Assembly (NCBI RefSeq): GCF_001742185.1
Contig: NZ_CP015750.1
Location: forward strand, 2,294,001 to 2,358,000
Direction of reading: 5' to 3'
Length of the DNA: 64,000 nucleotides
Source: Pectobacterium wasabiae CFBP 3304
GTDB lineage: Bacteria; Pseudomonadota; Gammaproteobacteria; Enterobacterales; Enterobacteriaceae
Position numbers and translations under genes: made by a program. How positions within the stretch are numbered: position 1 is the first letter of the stretch; every line of letters starts with the position of its first letter. Under the pieces are notes generated by a model. It did not search any database. It was not told the DNA's origin and saw only the letters and a list, made by a program, of their open reading frames with translations. Below are positions 9,525-17,977 of this stretch, piece after piece.

Positions 9525-10964
9525 TTAAACGGCTTCGTTTTCGTCGGTGTAGCGTTTGGCTTTGTAGGCCGGGTGCATCAGGTTCTGGATGGAGAAAATG
9601 TCGTCCAGTTGCTCCTCGGTGAGCAGACCGCGCTCCAGTACCACTTCACGCACGCTCTTACCGGTTTCGGCACAGATTTTCCCAACGATATCGCCGTTGT
9701 GGTGACCAATGAACGGGTTCAGGTAGGTTACGATACCGATAGAGTTGAAGACATAAGCTTCACACACGTCTTTGTTGGCGGTGATGCCGTTGACGCATTT
9801 TTCCAGCAGGTTGTAGCAAGCGCTAGACAGAATCTGGATGGACTCGAACATTGCCTGCCCGATAACCGGCTCCATCACGTTCAACTGCAACTGGCCTGCT
9901 TCTGCCGCCATGGTGACGCAGGTATCGTTGCCGATCACTTTGAAGCACACCTGATTCACGACTTCTGGTACAACTGGGTTAACTTTGGCTGGCATGATGG
10001 ACGAGCCCGCCTGCAATTCCGGCAGGTTGATTTCGTTCAGGCCAGTACGCGGACCGGAAGACAGCAGGCGCAGGTCGTTACAGATTTTCGACATTTTCAC
10101 TGCCACGCGCTTCAGGGCGCTGTGCATCATGACGTAAGCACCGCAGTCGGAGGTCGCTTCGATCAGGTCTTCAGCCGGTACGCAAGGCAGACCGCTGACT
10201 TTTGCCAGATGCTGAACCGCCAGCTTCTGATACTCATCCGGCGTGTTCAGACGTGTACCGATGGCGGTGGCGCCCAGATTGACTTCCAGCAGCAGCTCGG
10301 CGGTACGAAGCAGGTTACGATTTTCTTCTTTCAGCAGTACGTTGAACGCGTGGAATTCCTGGCCGAGGGTCATCGGTACGGCATCCTGCAACTGGGTACG
10401 GCCCATTTTCAGGATGTTTTCGAACTCTTTCGCTTTGCGCTCAAAGCCATCGCTCAACTGGGTAATCGCTTCGACCAGTTTCAGGATGGACGTGTACACC
10501 GCGATACGGAAGCCCGTCGGGTAGGCATCGTTGGTGGACTGGCATTTGTTCAGGTGGTCGTTCGGGTTCAGATACTGGTATTCACCTTTCTGATGCCCCA
10601 TCAGTTCCAGACCGATATTCGCCAACACTTCGTTGGTGTTCATGTTGACTGACGTACCCGCGCCGCCCTGATACACATCGACAGGGAACTGATCCAGACA
10701 CTTGCCGTTATTCAGCACTTCATCACAGGCTTGCAGAATAGTATCGGCAATTTTACGCGGAATGGTTTGCAGTTCTTTATTCGCCAGCGCGGCGGCTTTT
10801 TTTACCATCACCATGGCGCGGACAAATTCTGGAATATCGCTGATGGTGCTATTACTGATATAAAAATTCTCAATCGCACGCAGCGTATGGATACCATAAT
10901 AGGCATCAGCAGGAACTTCACGGGTACCTAACAGGTCTTCTTCAATACGGATATTGGTTGACAT
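9525..10964 (-). CDS. aspA: Aspartate ammonia-lyase
   Basis: Cytoplasmic enzyme that reversibly deaminates L-aspartate to fumarate and ammonia. It feeds fumarate to anaerobic respiration and allows growth on aspartate. The product has 479 residues and is near-identical in register to E. coli AspA from [13 protein letters not shown] onward. The fumarase/aspartase signature [11 protein letters not shown] is present with its catalytic serine. The start is chosen by that alignment; an in-frame codon at 10997 would add an unlikely extension. A strong terminator follows. dcuA, the usual partner, is not adjacent here. Confidence 0.97.
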   Translation of the reverse strand: MSTNIRIEEDLLGTREVPADAYYGIHTLRAIENFYISNSTISDIPEFVRAMVMVKKAAALANKELQTIPRKIADTILQACDEVLNNGKCLDQFPVDVYQGGAGTSVNMNTNEVLANIGLELMGHQKGEYQYLNPNDHLNKCQSTNDAYPTGFRIAVYTSILKLVEAITQLSDGFERKAKEFENILKMGRTQLQDAVPMTLGQEFHAFNVLLKEENRNLLRTAELLLEVNLGATAIGTRLNTPDEYQKLAVQHLAKVSGLPCVPAEDLIEATSDCGAYVMMHSALKRVAVKMSKICNDLRLLSSGPRTGLNEINLPELQAGSSIMPAKVNPVVPEVVNQVCFKVIGNDTCVTMAAEAGQLQLNVMEPVIGQAMFESIQILSSACYNLLEKCVNGITANKDVCEAYVFNSIGIVTYLNPFIGHHNGDIVGKICAETGKSVREVVLERGLLTEEQLDDIFSIQNLMHPAYKAKRYTDENEAV

Positions 10965-11216
10965 GGGTCTTCTTCCTTTTTCTTGTTCGATGTACATAGC
11001 ATCGTTTTCAATATTAAGATTATGATTTTTATGGGTTGTTTATCCTGATTATCTTGTTTTCAGCTAACACAAACCCATCACGATTTTGATAAAATCATGG
11101 CTAAAAAAGAGTTCTCGGGGAGACGAACATTGAATAAGCATCGTTAAATGGCTATTGGTGGATATATTCCTCCATTTCTGTTCCGTCTCCCAATCGTGAA
11201 TAGTTATACCTAACTG

Positions 11217-12215
11217 TTATTCCGAATTATCTGGGTTAATCTCAACCAGCTTTTCTATTCCGCGGTTTAGCGTTTTCAATTTCGGAATAAATACAGTTTT
11301 GATAATGTCATGCGTGACATCGCACGCTTCTTCAAAGAACGCACTGTATTCATCGCGATGACCAACAATATAAAGCGAACGCTTGATATTTAGCTGTTCC
11401 GGCATATGTGTCAGCACTTCTCGTGAGTGCGCAACGGATTGCAGGAAGCTAAGCGGGGTGGTCACCGCCCAACCGATACCGGCTGCCACCATCGATGTTA
11501 AGGTATCCGCATTATCAAATTCGAGCATGTTCGGTACGCGGATATCGATGCGGCGTAGGTAGCGCTCAATCTGCATCCCAATCTGCGAGTTCCGGTTAAA
11601 GCGCACCAGCGGCAGTGCGGCGGAAAGCTCGCGGATGTCCTCAACCGTTTTGATGCGCTTACGGTAATCCGGCGGCGTGATAATAAAATAGCCTTCGGAA
11701 AACAACTGATGGCGCACCACGCTATCGCTGTCGATCAACGGGTCGCTGGTGACGATTAAATCCAGCTCGCGACGCATTAGCGCTTCACCCTGCTGTGGGC
11801 TGAGCCCGGTACGAATCAGCAACTGCGACGAACTCTTCATCAAACTCTTGGTAAACACCGAACCACAGGTGATGGCAAATGAATCCACCAGGCCGATACG
11901 TAAGTCGGGCTTGATGCCTTTTCCCGCTTCCAGCACCTGTGCCTTGAGGTTCGCAATCTCCTCCGTCAGGATTTCTCCCCGGTTTTTCAACGCAATGCCG
12001 TAGGGCGTTAGGACAAAGGGGCGACGAGCCCGATTAACCAATTTGACGCCGAAATCTTCTTCCAACAACCGGATCGTTTGCGAAATGGCAGAAGGAGTCA
12101 GGCCTAACCGCGCAGCGGCTGCCGTCATGCTTCCTGCTTCCGCCATCGTCACAAAAACATAGACGGCGTACATATCGATCGATTTATTGGCGGACACTGT
12201 GCGTTTAACCATGTG
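11217..12215 (-). CDS. LysR-family transcriptional regulator
   Basis: Regulator of 332 residues. The N-terminal winged helix-turn-helix spans about residues 14-72 (AEAGSMTAAAARLGLTPSAI is the typical LysR recognition region), followed by a linker helix and a periplasmic-binding-protein-like effector domain. It stands alone on the minus strand upstream of aspA. The target genes and inducer cannot be told from the sequence. An upstream Met codon at 12233 is possible, but neither start has a strong ribosome-binding site. Confidence 0.85.
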   Translation of the reverse strand, partial: HMVKRTVSANKSIDMYAVYVFVTMAEAGSMTAAAARLGLTPSAISQTIRLLEEDFGVKLVNRARRPFVLTPYGIALKNRGEILTEEIANLKAQVLEAGKGIKPDLRIGLVDSFAITCGSVFTKSLMKSSSQLLIRTGLSPQQGEALMRRELDLIVTSDPLIDSDSVVRHQLFSEGYFIITPPDYRKRIKTVEDIRELSAALPLVRFNRNSQIGMQIERYLRRIDIRVPNMLEFDNADTLTSMVAAGIGWAVTTPLSFLQSVAHSREVLTHMPEQLNIKRSLYIVGHRDEYSAFFEEACDVTHDIIKTVFIPKLKTLNRGIEKLVEINPDNSE

Positions 12216-12504
12216 AGTTTGCCTACGCTGCAAGGTGAATGTCGTCGAAATATGAAGCGTTAGTCTATCTCATCTCGCTGACTACGACCTCGCTAACTGC
12301 TGTCAGAATAGTCGGCTAACTTCAGAAAAAATACAGGTTGCATCACTGATTAATTTTTTCTTATTTCTAGCTTTAGCGGATCTGAAGATGAAATGAATGA
12401 CACGGTATGGCTGCTAGAGTACCGATTGTATTTCTCCCCTTGTTAGTGCTGTTTTTATACATAAATACAAGGGGATTGTGGGTTTTGCTGTTATCAGGCG
12501 TAAA
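12216..12504. other. Intergenic region upstream of the LysR gene
   Basis: About 290 non-coding bases holding the presumed LysR-gene promoter. No recognised site. Confidence 0.4.
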
Positions 12505-12638
12505 AAATTATGCTGAGGAGATAGCTGGCTTCGGATGAGCCGCAGGACGCGGCGAAAGCTTGCGCCACGTAGGGAACGTGTCGCAAGCGGTCCGCTAAGT
12601 CAGATACCGACGAAGGTACCGCGTCAGCGGCATAATTT
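12505..12638. repeat. Imperfect palindromic element, about 134 bp, MITE/ERIC-like
   Basis: The ends are inverted copies: AAATTATG..CTGA at the left and TCAGC..CATAATTT at the right. Inside are GACGCGG / CCGCGTC and a central hairpin GCTTGCGcCACG-tagggaa-CGTGtCGCAAGC. There is no convincing coding content. The whole could fold into one cruciform, as do short non-autonomous repeats of enterobacteria. The family name is not known to me. Confidence 0.55.
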
Positions 12639-12804
12639 CCGCCGAAAGCTTGGGGTCACGGGGCGAGCGGCGTTTGAGCCGTCCCGTGTCGGGCGCGTGC
12701 TACGAAGTCGCATGAAAATGACGTCATTATCGCGCACGAAACTACCTCAACGGCAGCATAAAAATGTGGCTAAGACCAACCTGATTAGTCATAACATATT
12801 GTTT
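12639..12804. other. GC-rich spacer with a second hairpin
   Basis: It repeats the decamer CGAAAGCTTG found in the preceding element and contains a CACGGG / CCCGTG inverted repeat (about 12658-12689). It probably belongs to the same degenerate island. No gene was recognised. Confidence 0.35.
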
Positions 12805-13146
12805 TTACTGTGTGGTAAGAGGTGCGCGACTCACTGTCGTGACTGTTCGTACATGACGTTCCGCCTGCTCACACATTTCCAGCAGTGCCGGAATCAGGTG
12901 CGCGGTGGCATTGAGGCACGCGCCGAGCTGACTGAGGCTTTCTTGCGGCAGTTCAACGTCATTTTGCAGCGTGTCGCCGAGGTAATGCAGGCCGTGGCAC
13001 AGGCCTTCAACCGATTCGGCGGCAATCGCGCCGAGGTCGCAGAGCTGAACGTCATCTAACTGCGCGAAAGGCAGGCTGGCGATCAGATCGCGGAAAATGG
13101 TAATGGTGCTGTCATCGAGTGTGGCGTGAGTGTCCGTCATGGTCAT
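12805..13146 (-). CDS. Small protein downstream of a P4-like immunity RNA
   Basis: Predicted soluble, acidic, helical protein of 113 residues. It has no cysteine cluster or membrane segment. ATG at 13146 is preceded by AAGGA, and that ribosome-binding site sits in TCTCAAGGA, complementary to the CTTGAGA of the proposed antisense RNA. The position corresponds to genes following seqA in P4-type satellites (kil and small ORFs), and the sequence resembles small proteins I associate with P4-like prophages. The function is unknown. Codons continue upstream to 13287, but that part overlaps the RNA module and is unlikely to be protein. Confidence 0.6.
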   Translation of the reverse strand: MTMTDTHATLDDSTITIFRDLIASLPFAQLDDVQLCDLGAIAAESVEGLCHGLHYLGDTLQNDVELPQESLSQLGACLNATAHLIPALLEMCEQAERHVRTVTTVSRAPLTTQ

Positions 13147-13199
13147 TTTTTCCTTGAGATAATTAAGTCCGCCACCACACAAGGTTCCAAACTTGGGGG
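13147..13199 (-). promoter_or_regulatory. seqA-like target of antisense RNA plus ribosome-binding site
   Basis: The minus strand carries TTTGGAACC (complement of 13183-13192), complementary to GGTTCCAA in the proposed CI/C4 RNA, and TCTCAAG (13153-13159), complementary to CTTGAGA of the same RNA. Pairing here would cover the ribosome-binding site of the downstream small gene. Confidence 0.6.
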
Positions 13200-13265
13200 T
13201 GACACAGACAGGATTGGAACCCCGGCTCTCAAGAAGACCGGTCAACCTTGCGGTTGCCCTGCCTG
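13200..13265 (-). ncRNA. P4 CI / C4-type antisense immunity RNA (candidate)
   Basis: On the minus strand this segment has a CAACC-gcaa-GGTTG hairpin, then CTTGAGA followed by CGGGGTTCCAA (13214-13224). That stretch is complementary to an upstream TTGGAACCCCG (13331-13341) plus TCTCAAG, and to a downstream TTTGGAACC. The order target-RNA-target is that of the seqB-cI-seqA immunity system of satellite phage P4 and the related C4 RNAs of P1/P7. The ends of the RNA are estimates. Confidence 0.65.
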
Positions 13266-13319
13266 CGTCACCGTAAAGAGTGTGCACGCAGCCCCTGAAA
13301 AAACAAAGTGTTTTTCAGT

Positions 13320-13347
13320 CTTGAGAAGTTCGGGGTTCCAAGCCCGG
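13320..13347 (-). promoter_or_regulatory. seqB-like upstream target of the antisense RNA
   Basis: The minus strand reads TTGGAACCCCG followed by ACTTCTCAAG. It is complementary to the candidate RNA at 13214-13224 (11 contiguous bases) and again over seven bases (TCTCAAG against CTTGAGA). In P4, pairing of CI RNA with seqB terminates transcription early. Confidence 0.6.
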
Positions 13348-13505
13348 CTGCGGATGTTGCCGCAGCACAGAGACTCTATTCCAACGGCGAAAAACGTGAA
13401 ATAGGGTGGATGGATTTACAGTGGAGTTACAGCGTGTTTTGGAATGAAGTTCGCAGAAATGGGCGGAAAGCCTCGTCGCTGGCAAACCGCGATACACGGG
13501 GCGAC

Positions 13506-13545
13506 CACAGGGGGTGAGGCCTCCCTGCGGGAACCTCCCCCTGTG
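13506..13545. repeat. Strong GC-rich hairpin upstream of the immunity module
   Basis: CACAGGGGG pairs perfectly with CCCCCTGTG around an inner AGG/CCT and CCC-tgc-GGG stem. It lies in the leader of the minus-strand immunity transcript. There is no T run on either side, so a regulatory or structural role is more likely than simple termination. Confidence 0.5.
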
Positions 13546-13616
13546 TTTCCCCTAAAATGAGGCTAGCTAGGGCTGCTTGTGGGCACGAGGAATCTTACAC
13601 GCATTATTGATGAACA

Positions 13617-13726
13617 GGGGAGGGCGGCATTAAAAGCGTTGATCGTAAAGCTAAGGAGGTGGCCGAACAGCGGCTAAAAGCACTTATGGCTGATGTCAGG
13701 GAGGCTGAACGCTGTAAAAAACGTTA
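13617..13726 (+). pseudogene. Gene remnant, C-terminal fragment
   Basis: An open frame on the plus strand reads a charged helical tail (KAKEVAEQRLKALMADVREA, then ERCKKR and stop). It follows an in-frame stop, has no good start codon, and ends three bases into the stop of the XRE gene on the other strand. It is probably the end of a decayed gene of the same island. The function cannot be told. Confidence 0.3.
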
Positions 13727-14041
13727 GCCTGCTGATTCGATTTCAGTGATGGCGATTGATGCCTGATGCAGGCTTGGCATCGACATCTTCGCTCGGAAAC
13801 CGAGTGCATCCAGCATGTCGAACATGGCATCAATGGTGAAAAGTTCAATCTTGGCATTTTTGAGTTCTGAAACGCGCGACTGGCTGATACCCAGTTTTTC
13901 TGCCGCTTCTTTTTGTGTCCAGCCTTTCTCTTTGATTAAATTAGTAATCATGATCGATAAATCCATTTTCATTGCCATCTTGCTGGCAATCTCAGCGTCA
14001 TGCGTTACATGAAACGGACTTTCGTAGAATTTTAACGCCAT
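13724..14041 (-). CDS. XRE-family helix-turn-helix protein, orphan HigA-like antitoxin
   Basis: DNA-binding protein of 105 residues. The helix-turn-helix spans about residues 40-75 (GWTQKEAAEKLGISQSRVSE). The length and layout are those of HigA/antitoxin-type regulators, whose toxin gene normally lies directly upstream. Here upstream is a palindromic operator and then rtcR, so no toxin partner is present. The start has a strong AAGGAGG. It probably represses itself through the inverted repeat at 14070-14093. Confidence 0.8.
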   Translation of the reverse strand: MALKFYESPFHVTHDAEIASKMAMKMDLSIMITNLIKEKGWTQKEAAEKLGISQSRVSELKNAKIELFTIDAMFDMLDALGFRAKMSMPSLHQASIAITEIESAG

Positions 14042-14069
14042 AATGCTTACCTCCTTATCTCAGTAAATA

Positions 14070-14093
14070 AAATATCTAATATTTTAGATATTT
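14070..14093. promoter_or_regulatory. Operator palindrome of the XRE gene
   Basis: Ten-base inverted repeat AAATATCTAA-TATT-TTAGATATTT, 28 bases upstream of the XRE start codon. This is the typical autoregulatory position. Confidence 0.6.
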
Positions 14094-14124
14094 CGTCAAG
14101 TTTACTGGATAGAAGGTGTTCTGT

Positions 14125-15714
14125 TTACTTTGTGTTACTTGTCCCTCTCAACCCCTCCCAGCTCAGCCCAAAACGTGCCAGATATTTACGCAGACGGTCG
14201 GCGTCGTTGGGTTTTTGTTTTTGCTGGCGGGAAACGGCGAACAGCAAACGGCCCGCGTCGGAGAGCGAGTTAGCGGTGCGGCAGACGTCGAGCACGGTTT
14301 CAAGCTGGCGCTGTTCAAACAGATCGATGTTGGCGAGTTCGGGCGGTAGCGCGGTTGCTGGCGCATCACTTCCCCAACTGGCTTTCAGCCGGATAATTTC
14401 TTCTTCTACCAGTGCAACGGTGATGCGACCTTGCTCTGCCAGCGTCGCCATGCGTGCGATAGAAGAACCGAGTTCGCGGAAGTTGCCGTGCCATGCGGCC
14501 TGCGGCGAGCAGGCAAAGGAGAGGTAGCGTTGTCGGGCGTCTTTATCGAAGCGAATCTGCGTTTGGTGATCGCGAGCAAAGCGCTGGAGTTCGTATTCGA
14601 TGTTGGGTTCGATGTCTTCCCGCCGCTCTGCCAGCCCCGGTAGGGGGAAGGTCCACATATTGATACGCGCATAGAGGTCTTCACGAAATTTGCCTTGTGC
14701 GATCCACTCGCGTAGGTTGCGGTGCGTGCCAGCAATTAACTGAAAATCGCTGCTGACTTCTTTATCTGAACCAAATGGGAAAAAACTTTTTTCTTCAATG
14801 GCCTTGAGCAGCATAGCCTGTTCATCCAACCCCAGTTCGGCAATTTCATCCAGAAATAGCATGCCGCCGTCCGCTTCACGTAGCAGCCCAGTTCTGGCCT
14901 GCAATGCGCCAGTAAATGCGCCTTTCACATGGCCAAACAGCGTTGACATCGCATTGTCGCCGCGCAGCGTGGCGCAGTTAACCGCGACAAAGCGGCCGCT
15001 GACCAGATGGCGAGACTGTCGCAACTGGTAGATGCGCTGCGCCAGAAAGGATTTCCCCGCACCCGTCGGGCCAGTTAGCAGCATCGGCGCGGTGGAGCGT
15101 AGCGCGACGCGTTCAATCTGGTCGATCAATGCATTGAATGTGGTATTGCGCGTCTCGATGCCGGATTTCAGGAATGAGACGGAACGTTCCTGCTCGTGCT
15201 GAAAGCGGCTGGTAAGCGTGGCATAGCGGCTGAGATCCAGATCGATGACGGCGTAGATGCCTTGCGGTGCGGGACGATCTGCTTTCTCTCCTGGTGCGGT
15301 TTGCAGTAGCTTCGCGGGCAGATAACGAGCTTCGGTCAGCAGGAACCAGCAAATCTGCACAACATGGGTGCCAGTGGTGATGTGGACGAAATACTCTTCG
15401 TTTTCGGTGTCGAACGGGTAGCGGCTCGCAAAATCCAGAAAGGCGCTGTAGACCTCTTCGAGATTCCACGGATCGCGCAGCTCAACGGCCTGAAGCGTGA
15501 CCCGCGTCGCGGGTGACACCACAGCGATATCCTCCGCTACCTGCTGCGCCATTCCCTCGTTGCGCGCTTGATGCAGCAGTTCCAGACGATCGACCGGAAA
15601 ATCGGGCTGTTGGCACAGGCCGACGGTAGGACGCCATTTCGTCCATCGATTCTCTCGTTTACCCCGTTTATCCAGCGTGGTGCCCAGCACACCAATGACG
15701 ACTCGGCGTTTCAT
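14125..15714 (-). CDS. rtcR: Sigma-54-dependent activator of RNA repair operon
   Basis: RtcR, 529 residues. The N-terminal CARF-type sensor domain (about 1-180) is thought to bind RNA-end or nucleotide signals. The AAA+ domain has Walker A GPTGAGKS at 215-222 and the sigma-54 contact GAFTGA at 265-270, followed by Walker B GGMLFLDE. The C-terminus is a small helix-turn-helix region. It is divergent from rtcB and should activate the sigma-54 promoter in the shared intergenic space when RNA damage signals accumulate. The length matches the family. Confidence 0.95.
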   Translation of the reverse strand: MKRRVVIGVLGTTLDKRGKRENRWTKWRPTVGLCQQPDFPVDRLELLHQARNEGMAQQVAEDIAVVSPATRVTLQAVELRDPWNLEEVYSAFLDFASRYPFDTENEEYFVHITTGTHVVQICWFLLTEARYLPAKLLQTAPGEKADRPAPQGIYAVIDLDLSRYATLTSRFQHEQERSVSFLKSGIETRNTTFNALIDQIERVALRSTAPMLLTGPTGAGKSFLAQRIYQLRQSRHLVSGRFVAVNCATLRGDNAMSTLFGHVKGAFTGALQARTGLLREADGGMLFLDEIAELGLDEQAMLLKAIEEKSFFPFGSDKEVSSDFQLIAGTHRNLREWIAQGKFREDLYARINMWTFPLPGLAERREDIEPNIEYELQRFARDHQTQIRFDKDARQRYLSFACSPQAAWHGNFRELGSSIARMATLAEQGRITVALVEEEIIRLKASWGSDAPATALPPELANIDLFEQRQLETVLDVCRTANSLSDAGRLLFAVSRQQKQKPNDADRLRKYLARFGLSWEGLRGTSNTK

Positions 15715-15850
15715 GCTATACCTTTGTATAAAATATTATCCTATGGGATAAATTTACCTGTTCTTTTACTTTGTTGCTAGTTCGTGTGGCGAGTTTTTTA
15801 TTTATTAATTATCAATTAATTAGGTTTTTATTTTGTCTGTTTCAAAAACC

Positions 15851-15866
15851 TGGCACGTCTTTCGCT
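15851..15866 (+). promoter_or_regulatory. Sigma-54 promoter of the rtcB operon
   Basis: TGGCACG-TCTT-TCGCT matches the -24/-12 consensus TGGCACG-N4-TTGCW with one mismatch, 40 bases upstream of the rtcB start. The adjacent RtcR gene supplies the matching activator. Confidence 0.75.
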
Positions 15867-15905
15867 ATATCTCAGGTGAATAATGACAAACAAAGAGAAG
15901 AAAAA

Positions 15906-17141
15906 ATGGAAGAAATGAAAACGCAGGATTACGACATGATGTCGCCAGTGAATAGCGCGCCGGTAAAAATGTGGACACAGGGCGTGCCTGTGGAACCGGA
16001 AGCCCGCGACCAATTGCTGAATACGGCCAAAATGCCGTTCATTTTTAAACATCTGGCGGTGATGCCGGATGTGCACCTGGGAAAAGGATCGACGATTGGT
16101 AGCGTGATCCCCACGCGTGGGGCGATTATCCCCGCCGCAGTAGGCGTGGATATCGGTTGTGGGATGATCGCGGTGCGTACATCGCTGGTTGCCAGCGACT
16201 TGCCGGATAACCTACTGGGGCTACGTAGCGCAATTGAACAGGCGGTGCCGCACGGACGTAGCGTCACGCGTTCTAAACGCGATGTCGGTTCTTGGCAAAA
16301 TCCACCGCAAACGGTGGATATGCATTGGTCACTGCTGGAACCACGTTTTAAACGTTTGACGGATAAATACCCGCAGTTGCTGAAAACCAACAACTACCAG
16401 CACTTGGGAACGTTAGGGACGGGTAACCACTTTATCGAAATCTGTCTGGATGAAGTCGATCGCGTGTGGGTGATGTTGCACAGCGGGTCGCGTGGTGTAG
16501 GGAACGCGATTGGATCGCTGTTCATCAAGCTGGCGCAGGAAGATATGCAGCAGCACATTGCAAATCTGCCGGACCGTAATTTGGCGTATTTCGAGGAAGG
16601 AAGCCTGCACTTTGAGGATTACATGGAAGCGGTTGAGTGGGCGCAGGATTTTGCTCGTCATAACCGTGAAGTGATGATGTCGCATACGCTGGCGGCGCTG
16701 TCCCGTATTGTGACTAAGCCGTTTACCACTCAGCAGGAAGGCGTGAACTGCCACCATAACTACGTGCAGCGCGAAACGCACTTTGGTGAATCGGTGCTGA
16801 TTACCCGTAAAGGGGCAGTGTCGGCGCAGAAAGGTCAGATGGGGATCATTCCGGGATCGATGGGAGCGAAGAGCTTCATCGTGCGCGGATTGGGGAACGA
16901 AGACAGTTTCTGTTCCTGTAGCCACGGCGCGGGAAGAACCATGAGCCGTACCGCGGCGAAAAAACGCTTCACTGTCGAAGATCAGATCCGCGCGACCGCG
17001 CACGTTGAGTGTAGAAAAGACAGCAACGTTATCGATGAAATTCCGATGGCGTATAAAGATATCGATAAGGTGATGGCGGCACAGTCATCGCTGGTGGAAA
17101 TCGTGTATACGCTGCGTCAGGTGGTGTGTGTAAAAGGATAA
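15906..17141 (+). CDS. rtcB: RNA-splicing ligase RtcB
   Basis: GTP- and Mn-dependent ligase that joins 2',3'-cyclic phosphate (or 3'-phosphate) and 5'-OH RNA ends. It has 411 residues, and motifs match E. coli RtcB throughout: VGVDIGCGM (metal cysteine), GTGNHFIE, HSGSRG, NCHHNYVQ and the guanylylated histidine in SCSHGAGR. The ATG at 15906 lies in an AG-rich leader; ATG at 15918 with GGAAG upstream is an alternative. It is the first gene of a three-gene plus-strand operon. The cyclase gene rtcA that usually follows is absent. Confidence 0.96.
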   Translation: MEEMKTQDYDMMSPVNSAPVKMWTQGVPVEPEARDQLLNTAKMPFIFKHLAVMPDVHLGKGSTIGSVIPTRGAIIPAAVGVDIGCGMIAVRTSLVASDLPDNLLGLRSAIEQAVPHGRSVTRSKRDVGSWQNPPQTVDMHWSLLEPRFKRLTDKYPQLLKTNNYQHLGTLGTGNHFIEICLDEVDRVWVMLHSGSRGVGNAIGSLFIKLAQEDMQQHIANLPDRNLAYFEEGSLHFEDYMEAVEWAQDFARHNREVMMSHTLAALSRIVTKPFTTQQEGVNCHHNYVQRETHFGESVLITRKGAVSAQKGQMGIIPGSMGAKSFIVRGLGNEDSFCSCSHGAGRTMSRTAAKKRFTVEDQIRATAHVECRKDSNVIDEIPMAYKDIDKVMAAQSSLVEIVYTLRQVVCVKG

Positions 17142-17145
17142 GATC

Positions 17146-17937
17146 ATGATGGAACAAGATTATCGCGTCGATGCGGCCATGCGGACGCGGATAAAATTAG
17201 TCTTACAGGATGTGGAGGAACGTTATCAGGTAAAGGTACTTTATGCCTGTGAATCGGGGAGCCGTGGCTGGGGATTTGCGTCCCCAGATAGCGACTACGA
17301 TGTGCGTTTTCTCTACGTGCATCGGCCCGAATGGTATTTGCGTGTTGAAGCGCAGCGCGATGTGATAGAGCTGCCTATCGACGATGAGCTGGATGTCTGT
17401 GGTTGGGAATGGCGCAAAGCCCTCGGCCTGCTCAAGCGGGCCAACCCGACACTGATTGAATGGCTGGATTCGCCCGTGGTCTATCAGGAAGATCGGGAAG
17501 CCACGTCCGAACTGCGGGCGACGGTGCCGACGTGGTTCTCGCCGTCCAAGGCACGCTGGCACTATCTGTCGATGGCACGTAAAAACTTTCGTGGTTATCT
17601 GCAAGACGAAACGGTACGCCTCAAAAAGTATTTCTACGTCCTGCGCCCGCTGCTGGCCGTGCGCTGGATAGAGGCAGGCAAAGGTATGCCGCCGATGCGT
17701 TTTTCACAGTTGCTTGCAGGAACGGTAGACGATCCGCGACTGTTGGCTGAAGTTCATCAACTGCTGGAGATAAAGCAACGGTCGGGTGAGGCGGAATACG
17801 GCCCACGTCGGGAAGCGATCCACGCGTTCATCACGCAGATGCTGAACGAGGCTGATAGCCCCGTTGTGTTACCAGACAGTAAGACCGTTGACGACACAAT
17901 GCTGGATGCACTGCTGTATCGGACGGTGATGGCGTAA
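17146..17937 (+). CDS. RlaP-like predicted nucleotidyltransferase (COG3541 type)
   Basis: Protein of 263 residues beginning with a polymerase-beta-type nucleotidyltransferase core: GSRGWGF at residues 38-44 and D-Y-D at 50-52 give the GS...D-x-D metal-binding signature. The remainder is helical. Genes of this family are known from RtcB operons (RNA ligase-associated protein). A role in modifying or restoring RNA ends (for example nucleotide addition to tRNA) is an inference. It starts four bases after the rtcB stop, so it is almost certainly co-transcribed under RtcR control. Confidence 0.8.
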   Translation: MMEQDYRVDAAMRTRIKLVLQDVEERYQVKVLYACESGSRGWGFASPDSDYDVRFLYVHRPEWYLRVEAQRDVIELPIDDELDVCGWEWRKALGLLKRANPTLIEWLDSPVVYQEDREATSELRATVPTWFSPSKARWHYLSMARKNFRGYLQDETVRLKKYFYVLRPLLAVRWIEAGKGMPPMRFSQLLAGTVDDPRLLAEVHQLLEIKQRSGEAEYGPRREAIHAFITQMLNEADSPVVLPDSKTVDDTMLDALLYRTVMA

Positions 17938-17977
17938 GACGTCTGTGGATAAACGGAAAAAGAAGAGGACAGGGAAT

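Noticed and set aside
9573..10652. Long open frame (about 359 codons) on the plus strand opposite aspA
   Set aside because: It lies wholly antisense to a highly conserved gene, has shadow-like composition (rich in Gln, Phe, Val, Asp) and no ribosome-binding site.
11080..11105. FNR-like site upstream of aspA (TTGAT-AAA-ATCAT)
   Set aside because: The spacer is three bases instead of four, so it is not a credible FNR site.
13147..13287. N-terminal extension of the 113-residue protein
   Set aside because: Codons upstream of 13146 cover the antisense RNA and its target. The AAGGA-preceded ATG is the natural start. Such extensions are often annotated as division-inhibitor-like proteins in P4 regions.
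13315..13497. Small minus-strand ORF of about 60 codons
   Set aside because: It overlaps the seqB-like target and has no start signal; it is better explained by the RNA module.
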